Shown here in pieces: positions 9,364 through 19,700 of a DNA stretch of 64,000 bases; position 1 is the stretch's first letter, and every line of letters starts with the position of its first letter. Under the pieces are notes generated by a model. The model was not told where the DNA came from and did not search any database. It was given only the letters and a program-made list of their open reading frames with translations. The position numbers were made by a program, and so were the translations under genes. Origin of the DNA: Thermoplasmata archaeon (GTDB lineage: Archaea; Thermoplasmatota; Thermoplasmata; Thermoplasmatales; Thermoplasmataceae); contig JAJZZE010000055.1 of the NCBI GenBank assembly GCA_021797735.1, forward strand, positions 1-64,000, in the 5' to 3' direction.

Positions 9364-10134
9364 TCATATGTGTATAAAATCAATCTCAATCTCTGGATTT
9401 TTTATCTGTATTTCCTTTATTTCGTTTAATGAAAAATGGAATAATCTATCGGACATCACTATTAGGGTTATAAAACCTCTCTTTGAGGCCTCAAAGGCAC
9501 AGCTTATCGCTGAATATTCAAAATCAATTTTTATGTTTAAACCATCGAATACATTTTTCGATAATTCTCCTGCAATTCCAAGAAAGTTATAGTATATGCC
9601 CTTAATTTTTTCCCCTAATTTTATTTTGAATTTATTTAAATTCTCTATCTTTTCAATATTATCAACTGTTAATAGGATTATTTTTGAAGGTTTTACATTT
9701 ATTATCCCCCTAACATCTGTTATTCCAGTGCATTCGTTCCTGCTCGCATTTTTTACGGATCTTCCGTATGCTTCTCCTTTACTTTCTAGTGTTGCATGTA
9801 AATAACCCTCATTCATATATAAATATAATTTATCATTTATTTTTACATCATCATCTGATATAACCTCCCATATCAGTGACGAATCTATATTTATCAGGCT
9901 TGTATGGACAAAATTTTCTATATAGTTCAGGCCATTATATAGAAAATCAAAACCTTCCTTTGTTATTTTATTATTACTGTCTATTAATTTTTTTTCCTTT
10001 AAAATTTTCATATGATAGATAACGCCCTGCAGTGTTATTCCAAGTTCCTTAGAAATTTCAGATGGTCTGTTTTTTCCATTTTTGATATTTAATAAAACCA
10101 TTAACTGTGTAATTAAAGCCTGTTCAATTTTCAT
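9364..10134 (-). CDS. Winged-helix transcriptional regulator with uncharacterised C-terminal domain
   Basis: N-terminal wHTH NRPSEISKELGITLQGVIYHMKILKEKKLI; adjacent to thiE on the same strand. Confidence 0.7.
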   Translation of the reverse strand: MKIEQALITQLMVLLNIKNGKNRPSEISKELGITLQGVIYHMKILKEKKLIDSNNKITKEGFDFLYNGLNYIENFVHTSLINIDSSLIWEVISDDDVKINDKLYLYMNEGYLHATLESKGEAYGRSVKNASRNECTGITDVRGIINVKPSKIILLTVDNIEKIENLNKFKIKLGEKIKGIYYNFLGIAGELSKNVFDGLNIKIDFEYSAISCAFEASKRGFITLIVMSDRLFHFSLNEIKEIQIKNPEIEIDFIHI

Positions 10135-10156
10135 GAATGTATATATATTATCATTA

Positions 10157-10777
10157 TTATATTTTTTTGTATTCCCTTAACTTTTCAATATATGATTTAA
10201 CCGTTTCACCCACATTTTTTGAGGAATATATGGATGATACAACTGCTATTCCTGATATATTATATTTCAATAATGTGTCTACATTGTTTAAATTTATTCC
10301 ACCTATTACAAATACTGGTATTTTTAAACTATTGATGTTATTCAAAATATTTATATCACACATTGTTGCATCCTTTTTCGTACCCGTATTAAAAAATGAC
10401 CCGAACGCAACATAGGTAGCACCCAAATTTTGGTATTCTATGGCTTTGTTTACATCACCATATGTTGATACCCCTATGATTTTATTACCATATTTTTCCT
10501 TCAGGTAATCAAATGGCACATCGCCCCTGCCCACATGGATTCCATCCGCATCTATAATATCCATTAAAACAGGGTCATCATCAATTATCAGTGGAACACT
10601 GTAATCATTAGCCAGTTTTTTAAATTTTTTACCCGCATATATTTTTACATCATAATTATTTGTTTTATCTCTGTACTGCAGTATATTAATACCATTTTTT
10701 AAGGCCTCTTCAGTCAGGGTGAATATTCTATCACCGTAATAATCCGGCGTTACCAGATACAGTCCTTTTAATTCCAT
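10157..10777 (-). CDS. thiE: Thiamine-phosphate synthase
   Basis: LQYRDK; IIDDDP; DADGIHVGRGD; IIGVSTYG; FGSFFNTGTK; VFVIGGI. Confidence 0.9.
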   Translation of the reverse strand: MELKGLYLVTPDYYGDRIFTLTEEALKNGINILQYRDKTNNYDVKIYAGKKFKKLANDYSVPLIIDDDPVLMDIIDADGIHVGRGDVPFDYLKEKYGNKIIGVSTYGDVNKAIEYQNLGATYVAFGSFFNTGTKKDATMCDINILNNINSLKIPVFVIGGINLNNVDTLLKYNISGIAVVSSIYSSKNVGETVKSYIEKLREYKKI

Positions 10778-10779
10778 AA

Positions 10780-10977
10780 CTATAAATTACGGAATCTGTT
10801 ATTAATGTTTTTTAAAATTTCCAGAACCCTGCACACATAGCATTTTTTATTATGGGTTTTTTCCATTTTATATAATTTTTCTGCCTCCATGATATCGTGT
10901 ATCAGCTTTCCACTATCACCATTCAGTTCATTTTTTATATAATTATTTATATCTCCATATTTTTTCCCCATATCCAT
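10780..10977 (-). CDS. Short conserved-looking hypothetical protein with CxxC
   Basis: 65 aa, KKCYVCRVLEIL; abuts thiE on the same strand. Confidence 0.45.
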   Translation of the reverse strand: MDMGKKYGDINNYIKNELNGDSGKLIHDIMEAEKLYKMEKTHNKKCYVCRVLEILKNINNRFRNL

Positions 10978-11068
10978 ATTATAAACCCAAATTATATAAA
11001 TATAATAATTTATAAAGTTTATAAAGTATAAAAGATAAATATATTAATAATAAAGCGTTATAATAATT

Positions 11069-11695
11069 ATGTATCCTGTGGAAACTGAAATAATGCTGTT
11101 GTTAAAAAAGGAGTCCATGACGCTGGATGAATTATCGAAGAAGCTCTCCATATCAAAAATGGCGGTTTTAAATCATATAAATAAACTTGAAAAGGAAAAA
11201 ATAATAAAAAGGAATATAATTAAAAAGGATGTGGGAAGGCCCGTGTATAAATTCAGCTTAACTGATTTATCAAAGGATAAAATTTCAAATAGCTACGGTA
11301 AAATGCTGGATGATTTACTGGAGTATTTATATCTGACAGAGAATAGCAAAATTGTTGAAGAATTTTTAAAGACAAGGTACTCCGGAATTAAAAATAAATA
11401 CAGTAAAGACATGGCCGGCCTTGAAAATGAAAGGAGGGTAAAGGAGCTTTTCAAATTAAGGGAAAATGAGGGCTATTATCCGGAAATAAATAACATAGGC
11501 GATGGGAAATACGAACTTTTAGAATATAACTGCCCCATATTTAAACTGGCAAATAAATTCGGAAAGGCATGTTCTATGGAAACAAAATTATTTTCATCAG
11601 TTCTGGATATGAATGTTACATCAACGCACAGGCAGGTCAATGGTTATGATGTCTGCAGGTTCATAATAGGCAAAAATAAAGAATTAAAAAATTAA
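11069..11695 (+). CDS. SufR-like winged-helix regulator with putative Fe-S cysteine motif
   Basis: DeoR/ArsR-like wHTH plus NCPIFKLANKFGKAC...DVCRFIIG; C-x12-C-x27-C. Confidence 0.65.
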   Translation: MYPVETEIMLLLKKESMTLDELSKKLSISKMAVLNHINKLEKEKIIKRNIIKKDVGRPVYKFSLTDLSKDKISNSYGKMLDDLLEYLYLTENSKIVEEFLKTRYSGIKNKYSKDMAGLENERRVKELFKLRENEGYYPEINNIGDGKYELLEYNCPIFKLANKFGKACSMETKLFSSVLDMNVTSTHRQVNGYDVCRFIIGKNKELKN

Positions 11696-12795
11696 AATTT
11701 CAGTATCGGTATTTCCATTTCGTCCTTTAGCAGTCCGCTATGTGCACCTTTCATTTCATATTTTCTCTGGTTTAATGGATAATGGTACAGGTCATTATTT
11801 TTTGATACCCCTATTAATTCCGGTAATTTTTTCAGTATATTATCATCTAATTTTCCGAATAATTTTTTATATAAACTATCATTATTTTTTAATAGCAATA
11901 AATTATCATAATTATTATTTAAATAGTCATATAATTCATCGCTATAGTTAAAGAATATCGACCTGGCATCACCGTATGGTGGAATTGTCGTTAAATCATC
12001 TAATTTCTTATCCTTACTTAAATTTATTATGTTATTTACCTCCACATGGCCATGGTCTGCTGTTATAATAAAATCATAATCATCATGTTTTTTTATTATT
12101 CCATATAATTCTGTTAGTATATATCTTGCAGTTTCCACTGTATACTCATTATACGGCCCAAGTTTATGTGCTGTCTGGTCTATATATGGCAGATAATATG
12201 TTACAAAATCATAATTCTTTTTTAGATCATCGTCTAGCATATAAAAACTATGGAATACGTTAGAAAATGTATCTGTATAATTATTTCCATATAATAAATT
12301 TGAAAATGATGTATTACTTATAAAGGATGGAATTATATTTATCGTTTTTATTCCGGCATTATTCAACTGATTAATTTTTGAATCAAAATTGAATATTTTA
12401 TTTATAGGATATGCTTTTTCCATGGAATCCCTTATATATGAAGCCGAGGAAGTATACCCCAAAATATTTATCACTGCACCAAGCTCCTTAACATATACCA
12501 AATATCCATTTATGCCATGTTCTCCAGGATACTTATTTAAAAATATCGATGATAACACATTTGATGTTGTTGATGGGAATAGGGATGTACCTCTTATTTC
12601 ATTATCGAACTTAATGCCTGTTTTTCTGTAGATATTCCATCCGAGCCCATCCAGCAGTATAAAACATAATTTCTTATTTTTATAATTTAAATTCATAGTT
12701 TCTGATGTCACTTTTAAATTAAAATGGTTGAACATATCACTTGATAAATTTATCAATGAATTCTCATCTGGCATTACAAAATTATTTTCCATCAT
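11692..12795 (-). CDS. Alkaline phosphatase superfamily / type I phosphodiesterase-nucleotide pyrophosphatase-like
   Basis: LLDGLGWN; PSTTSNVLSSIFLNKYPGEHGINGY; YLPYIDQTAHKLGP; IITADHGHVEV. Confidence 0.8.
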   Translation of the reverse strand: MMENNFVMPDENSLINLSSDMFNHFNLKVTSETMNLNYKNKKLCFILLDGLGWNIYRKTGIKFDNEIRGTSLFPSTTSNVLSSIFLNKYPGEHGINGYLVYVKELGAVINILGYTSSASYIRDSMEKAYPINKIFNFDSKINQLNNAGIKTINIIPSFISNTSFSNLLYGNNYTDTFSNVFHSFYMLDDDLKKNYDFVTYYLPYIDQTAHKLGPYNEYTVETARYILTELYGIIKKHDDYDFIITADHGHVEVNNIINLSKDKKLDDLTTIPPYGDARSIFFNYSDELYDYLNNNYDNLLLLKNNDSLYKKLFGKLDDNILKKLPELIGVSKNNDLYHYPLNQRKYEMKGAHSGLLKDEMEIPILKF

Positions 12796-12826
12796 TGTAT
12801 ATTAGTGGCTCCTAAATAATATTTCT

Positions 12827-14194
12827 CTAAAAATTTTTAGCTCCATTTTTGTACTCATAGCATTTCTTTACAAAATTTTCTGGTATTTTCTGGTTTGATG
12901 GAAAATACATGTGTACATAACCTGCAATTGTATTCTTATAATAGAAGCCATCGGTTTTATCATTGAATTTATATGGTTTATTATTTTCCTCGAAATATTC
13001 TATTCCTGTGTAATGAAATTCGTGTCCCCTGATTTTTTGACCCTTTTTTAATAAATAACTGTCATAATTTGATTGGATATCTCTATAGCCTATTGTTAGT
13101 TTATTCATATACACATTTGCAGGTATTACATTTACCATTGGGTATAATTTCTCACCATAATTTATATTACTGCACAGATATATATAACCACCACATTCTG
13201 CAAATACAGGCATATAATTTTCTATTTTATTTTTAATATCATTTAACATACCCCTATTCCCGGATAATTCACCAGCATATATTTCAGGAAAGCCACCACC
13301 TATGTAAATTCCGTCAACGTCAGGCAATTCTGCATCCATAATTGGGTCAAAATATATTATTTCGGCTCCATATTTTTTCAGTATTTCTATATTCTCCTCA
13401 TAGTAGAAATTAAATGCCCTGTTATACGCTATTCCTATTCTCACCTTTTTATTTCTGATACCACTGTATATTACAGGTTTACTGGTTCCAGCAGTACTGC
13501 CTGTTTTTGATATTTTTATTATTTCATTTAAATTTATGCTATTATTTATTACCCTGTTTAATTCTGAAAAATAATCACCATTCAGTTTATCCTCAACAAA
13601 CGGTATCAGTCCCAGATGCCTTGAATTTATCTTTAATTTATCATCATTTTTTATACAGCCCAGAACCTTTACGTGATTTATTTTCTCAACCGCTTCCCTA
13701 ACGAGCCTGCAGTGGTAATCAGAACCTGCCCTGTTTAATATTACGCCCTTTAAATTTATCCTTCTATCTATATTTTTAAAACCATGTATTATGGCAGTAA
13801 CACTTCTTGCCATTGCAGATATATCTATTACCAGTATTACAGGTATATTCAGCAGCAGTGAAATTTCAAACGAACTCCCCCTTATACTGTTTGCAGACTT
13901 TCCATCAAATAGTCCCATAACGCCCTCAACTATTGAAATGTCTTTTCCAGTGGAATTTTTCACAAATATTTCTCTTACAATATTTTTATTTCCCATTACC
14001 GTATCAAGATTCCTTGATTTATTGCCGGTTACATATGTGTGAAAACCCGGATCTATGTAATCAGGCCCTACCTTGAATGGCTGGACACTGTAACCAAGAT
14101 TTTTTAATGCAAGCATAATTCCCACGGTCACCGTAGTTTTGCCAGAATTACTGGAAGGTGCAGCAATCATAACACTATTTATATTCATATTCAA
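12827..14194 (-). CDS. cobB: Cobyrinic acid a,c-diamide synthase
   Basis: MIAAPSSNSGKTTVTVGIM; FKVGPDYIDPGFH; VEGVMGLFDG; YIGGGFPEIYAGEL; FAECGGYIYL. Confidence 0.93.
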   Translation of the reverse strand: MNMNINSVMIAAPSSNSGKTTVTVGIMLALKNLGYSVQPFKVGPDYIDPGFHTYVTGNKSRNLDTVMGNKNIVREIFVKNSTGKDISIVEGVMGLFDGKSANSIRGSSFEISLLLNIPVILVIDISAMARSVTAIIHGFKNIDRRINLKGVILNRAGSDYHCRLVREAVEKINHVKVLGCIKNDDKLKINSRHLGLIPFVEDKLNGDYFSELNRVINNSINLNEIIKISKTGSTAGTSKPVIYSGIRNKKVRIGIAYNRAFNFYYEENIEILKKYGAEIIYFDPIMDAELPDVDGIYIGGGFPEIYAGELSGNRGMLNDIKNKIENYMPVFAECGGYIYLCSNINYGEKLYPMVNVIPANVYMNKLTIGYRDIQSNYDSYLLKKGQKIRGHEFHYTGIEYFEENNKPYKFNDKTDGFYYKNTIAGYVHMYFPSNQKIPENFVKKCYEYKNGAKNF

Positions 14195-15167
14195 ACACCG
14201 ATACTGTAATATTCTTAAATATTTCCTTTCTTATTAATTCCCTGCCATTATTTGACCCTATCCTTCCGGAAGCATTTGAAACCGAATATGCACCCGTATA
14301 TTTATATACTGTACTTGATTTATACAGTGAATTAGCATTCAGTTCATCCCTATTATAAAATATTAAACCGGCATTGAAATATTCTGACAGTTTTTTTATA
14401 TATTCATTATCTTTTTTAATATCAATTGTTGTTATTGTTTTTATTGAATCTGTATAAAAATTGTTTTTATTGAATAATTCCACAATTGCGTTTTTCATAT
14501 CATTAAAATTTGCATCCGTTGAAAAACCAATACCTATAACCAGTATTTTTGGAACCATTATTAGATATTTATTTTCATCATTTTTTTTATATGTAACAAT
14601 TATATAACCATTACAGTTTTCACTGTTATTATATTCCATATTAATGCCTGTTTCGTTTTTTATGCAGATGTTATAATTATTTATTATATCGGATGAAATT
14701 TTTGTTAAAATATTTTTATTTATTATTTTTAAACTGTATTTATGTGCAATATACTCTGGAGAAATTTTGCTGTCAACATCTGATGCTGTAGTTATTACCG
14801 GAATATTATTTAATAATGATGATACATATTCACATAATTCATTTGCACCTTTATGGCCCGAGGCAACACTTACCGTAAATTTGCCTGCATCATCTATAGC
14901 TATTATTTTAGGGTCTGTATATTTACTCTTTAAATATGGTGAAATCAATCTTATTACAGCACCCAAGGATAGAATAAATATTATGCAGTCGTATTTATTA
15001 AAAATCGTTTCAATTATATCACTAAGTTTATCGAAATATCCTGCACTGTATTTACTGTAAAATCTTCTGCTTAAATACAAATCATATTTTATTGAGTCCT
15101 TCAATCTTTCCGATATATTTATTCCATTATCTGTTATTGCTATTAGAGCAGTATTTTTACAGTTCAT
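14175..15167 (-). CDS. cbiG: Cobalt-precorrin 5A hydrolase / CbiG family
   Basis: IFILSLGAVIRLISPYLKSKYTDPKIIAIDDAGKFTVSVASGHKGANELCEYV; VIGIGFSTDA C-terminal domain. Confidence 0.85.
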   Translation of the reverse strand: MNCKNTALIAITDNGINISERLKDSIKYDLYLSRRFYSKYSAGYFDKLSDIIETIFNKYDCIIFILSLGAVIRLISPYLKSKYTDPKIIAIDDAGKFTVSVASGHKGANELCEYVSSLLNNIPVITTASDVDSKISPEYIAHKYSLKIINKNILTKISSDIINNYNICIKNETGINMEYNNSENCNGYIIVTYKKNDENKYLIMVPKILVIGIGFSTDANFNDMKNAIVELFNKNNFYTDSIKTITTIDIKKDNEYIKKLSEYFNAGLIFYNRDELNANSLYKSSTVYKYTGAYSVSNASGRIGSNNGRELIRKEIFKNITVSVFEYEYK

Positions 15168-15284
15168 TAATGGTATATTTATATTTATTATAAATAATGA
15201 TTTAAATTAAAATAGGTATCTTAAAAATTTATTTTTTACACCGTATTAATAAAAATATTTTTATAGCCGTTATAACTACATAAA

Positions 15285-15368
15285 ATACCGGGGAGCTTAA
15301 AAAGCTGAGAGGATAGGGATCGACCCGTGGAACCTGATCCGGGCAATACCGGCGGAGGAAGATGGTCA
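15285..15368 (+). ncRNA. TPP riboswitch (THI element)
   Basis: ACCGGGGAGC...GCTGAGAGGATAGGGATCGACCCGTGGAACCTGATCCGGGCAATACCGGCGGAGGAA matches the THI-box core (CUGAGA ... ACCCG..GAACCUGAUCnGG..AAU.CC.GCG.AGGAA); precedes an MFS transporter. Confidence 0.95.
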
Positions 15369-15393
15369 TGAAGGAAAATACAGTATTTAACAG

Positions 15394-16629
15394 GTGTATA
15401 AAATGTTAAGCAAGAAGCAGAAATTTATGCTGCTTTCCAGCTCTTCTGGCTTAACATTCTGGGGTATGATAGCTACACTGGGTCCCCTGGCAGCAGCCGG
15501 TGCCCTAATAGGAGTTTTACCGAAAACGCTAAAGGTAATAATTCTTTTAATAGGTCCCATATTCGTTCCGTTTGGGAATGTAACAATGGGGTTTTTATCA
15601 GATAAAATTGGCAGGAAGAAAATATTTATAATCACAATGATAATTTACAGTGTAGGAATATTAATAATTTCATTAAGTTATGTTTTTGTTACACTGTTAA
15701 TTGGGCTTCTACTGGCGGAATTTGGTGTTGGTGGTGAGGAGATACCAACATTGTCCCTGGTCTCAGAGGACTCACCTATATCACAGAGGGCAAAGTGGTT
15801 AACGATAATATCGGACTTTGATAATATCGGCAGTGCATTAATAGCCGGGTTATTTATTATAACCGCAGATGTATTCTATGACAGGGTAATATTACTGGTA
15901 TCCGCTGCAGTACTTATAATAATAATGATAATTTCAAGGTTACTGCTGCCAGAATCATACAGATGGTTAAAGGTAAATGGTAAACAGTCAGAGGCCGAAA
16001 AGGAAGAATCTGGACTGTATATTGATGGCAATGGAATAGATGCTAATAAACCACCATATAAATTAAGCCTGCCGGTATTAATGATAATGGGCATATCACA
16101 GTATACAACATTTGGTTTAATGGCGTATATCATTGGCCCATACGAATTCCCCGGAGTTTCCACAGATAATATGATTATATTTGTAGCGTTACTTGGAGCT
16201 TCAGTAGCAGGGTTTATAGCAGCACCCCTGATAACAAGAGGTAGAAAAAAATATACATTATATTCGTATTTCTTCGGTTTTGTATCAACAGTTTTAATAT
16301 TCCTGCTTGTTCCATATTTAAAAAACGTTTTAATATTTTATCCACTACTATTTGTGAATATGATGTTGAGTGAATTTGCATGGGCATCGAGGACAACTTT
16401 AGAACCGGAGCTGGCACCAACAAGGAGGCGTGGAGCATTTATAGGAACTGTAAGGCTTGCCCCTATGATATCATACACATTACTGGTTTTATATACAAGC
16501 ACACTGAATTTATATGATTTTGTTTTACTGAATGTAGTTTTATGGCTAATTGGATTTATTGGAGCAGTGATATGGAATCATTATGGCATAGAGACAAAAA
16601 ATGTAAATATAGATTACCAGGAAGTTTAA
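15394..16629 (+). CDS. MFS transporter, predicted thiamine/thiamine-precursor uptake
   Basis: 12-TM MFS pattern, GFLSDKIGRKKIF signature; downstream of TPP riboswitch. Start GTG 15394 or ATG 15403. Confidence 0.85.
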   Translation: MYKMLSKKQKFMLLSSSSGLTFWGMIATLGPLAAAGALIGVLPKTLKVIILLIGPIFVPFGNVTMGFLSDKIGRKKIFIITMIIYSVGILIISLSYVFVTLLIGLLLAEFGVGGEEIPTLSLVSEDSPISQRAKWLTIISDFDNIGSALIAGLFIITADVFYDRVILLVSAAVLIIIMIISRLLLPESYRWLKVNGKQSEAEKEESGLYIDGNGIDANKPPYKLSLPVLMIMGISQYTTFGLMAYIIGPYEFPGVSTDNMIIFVALLGASVAGFIAAPLITRGRKKYTLYSYFFGFVSTVLIFLLVPYLKNVLIFYPLLFVNMMLSEFAWASRTTLEPELAPTRRRGAFIGTVRLAPMISYTLLVLYTSTLNLYDFVLLNVVLWLIGFIGAVIWNHYGIETKNVNIDYQEV

Positions 16630-16700
16630 ATTTTTTATTTATAATAATTATTAAACAATAAGATTAATATACGTTTTTAACTATTAGATAAAGAATATCA

Positions 16701-19700
16701 ATGGAAGTAAACATAGATGAAAACATAAAAAAATGGGAAAAAGATATAATAGACACATCAAAAAATAATAAATTATTATATTTTGACAATAAAAACTTTT
16801 TAAGAATATTAACCCCGTCAATGGCATTTCTATTCGATGACATTGTTAACAAGGATAAAAAAATGGCATTTAAATTAAATAACGATGAAACAAGAAAAAA
16901 GGATGAAATTATAATATCAAAAAGAGAGGGTATATTAAAATCATTGAATGAAATACTTTATAATTCAAGAAATGCATTGAAGGAACATGGTTCAAATGTT
17001 TTATACCTGTCTTTTGGTGTCTTAAAATGGTTCGATGAAAACAGTAATGGGGTGGAAACACAGTTATTCTTTGTACCCGTTGAAATCAATAAAAAATTAT
17101 ATGATAATTTTTATCTGGAGTCCATTGAGGGTGAGATATTTTTCAATCCAGTATTAAAGGAAAAACTTGAACAGTTTGGCATAAAGTTTGATTTTAATTT
17201 TGATGAGAATCTTAATATTTCTGAAGCCATTAGAGTTTTTAAATTAATAATAAAGGATTCAAAATGGGTTGTCAGCAATTCTGTTTATCTTGGCATTCTA
17301 TCATTTACAAACAATACAATATACAACGATATAAAAAATAATCACGACCTTATAAAGAATAATGAATTAACAAAATCACTTGCCGGTAATTTAGACATAA
17401 TAAAAACATTAAATGACAAAATGCCTGAAAAAATAGATTATAATATTGATACGGTAATGGATGCAGATTCAAGCCAGCTGAATGCAATATATGCTGCAAG
17501 ATGCGGTGCAAGCTTTATTTTAAACGGTCCACCAGGAACAGGCAAAAGCCAGACAATTGCAAATATAATTGCTGATTCCATGAAAAACAATAAAAGCGTT
17601 TTATTTGTAAGTGAGAAATACGCTGCAATAGACGTTGTTAAAAAACGGCTTGATAAAATAGGCCTTGACAATTATATACTGGAATTCCACGGAAACAAGC
17701 CAAAATCTGAAATAATAAAATCATTTTATAGATCCATAACAGATGAGAACAGCATCATTGAGGAAAAAATGCTGGTGGACAGGTATTCAGATACCATAAA
17801 TAATTATGCCAGGGCTATACATTTAAAAAGGGGGAAATCAAATACAAGCATATATGAGGCATGTGATATTTATCTAAAAAATAAAACAGATTTAACACTA
17901 AAAATAGATGATAAGGTGCTGGAAGTATCAAAGGAAGATCTGGATAATATAGAGTTCCAGCTGGCAGAATTTGATGATTATGCCGACATAATAGAAGATT
18001 ATAATAAAATCCCAGCAGGTTTCAATATAGAGAAATTCAAGGATGATAAGGAGGAATTTTATAAGAGTCTGGAAAATCTGTCATCAAATATTGATAAATT
18101 AACTGAAAATGCGGATTTAATAAATAATGTATTTGGAATTAAAATAGATAATATAAATTCACTTGAAACTATCTATAACATTGTAAATTCCATAAATACG
18201 GAAATAAAACTCAGTGATAATTATTTTAATGATGATTACATAAATGAGTTGTACTCCCTGATAGAAAAATATGATAAAACAAAGTCAGAGTATGATTATA
18301 TGTTAGAGCTACTATCAAAGAAAAGGTCACCCAAATTCTTAAACCTGGATATTTTACAGTTAAGGAATGATTTCAGGAATTTATACAGATCAAAACTAAA
18401 ACGGTTATCATCAAATTATAAGGCATTAATAAAGGAAATAATGGATTTAACGGAGGATAAAAGCAGGGATAGTTATGATGATATATTAAATGATCTTGAT
18501 TATGCCGCAAGAGTAGAGGAAAAAGAGAAAGAGTTAAAATCACTGGAAACCACTATGGAAGAAAAAAACATCTCTGTGAATGAAAAGGCAAGGATATTAT
18601 ATGCAAAAAATATTATAAACATGACAGAAAACATACTGAATGACAGTATTAAAGCCTTCTTTTCAAATTATAATGATATAGATGAAATAGTATTTGTAAA
18701 ATCCCTGTATGAGGAGTTAATAAAAAATATAAATTATTTAGATACAATGTTAGACGGTAACGATCTGCAGTTACTGGGCATTAATGAAATAAAAGCCATT
18801 GTAGATAACATATTATCATTCGACATTGAGAGATATGTTAAGCTGAATGACCTGATAGAGGTAATGAAAAATGCGGGAATAGATGTATCATCAATAATGA
18901 ATGAAAAATTAAAACCCGGATTAATTCTGTCAGCATTCATGTCAGAATTTTATAAAAACTTCATTATGTATTATATAAATAATGATGAAAATTTAAAGGA
19001 TTTCAGGGCATCATCCCACGAAAGGATCATAAATATGTTTATATCATTTGATAAAAAGCGGATAATGATAAATAGAAATAACATAATATATAATTTATAC
19101 AGGAATAAAATGGAGGCATTATCCAGATCTCCTGAAATATCAATGATAATTAAAACAGAAAATTCAAAGAAAAAATACCAGAAACCGGTAAAAAAACTAT
19201 TTGATGAAATCGGCAACTCAGTGTTTAAGCTAAAACCATGTGTAATGACAAGCCCAACAAACGTAAGTTCCTTCTTTGGCAATAAAATGAGCTTTGACCT
19301 GTTAATTTTTGATGAGGCTTCCCAGTTAACACCACCGGAGGCAGTTGGATCATTAATGCGGTCAAAGCAGGTTATTGTTTCGGGTGATACACAGCAGCTG
19401 CCTCCAACATCATTTTTTGAAAATATAAATTCCAGCAAATACAGTGAGGATTATGTTGTTCTTGATAATATTCTGGACCAGTTTGATGCACTGGGGTTAA
19501 ATAAAATATTATTAAAATGGCACTACAGAAGCGTAGATGATAAATTAATAGCATTTTCAAATAAATATTTTTATGACAATTTACTTGAATCATTCCCATC
19601 GGCATATAAAAACCCGGAAGAAACAGGAATAAAATTTATTTATACCGAGGGCATGTATTCGCGTGGCAAGAAAAGGAACAACATAACAGAGGCAAATGAA

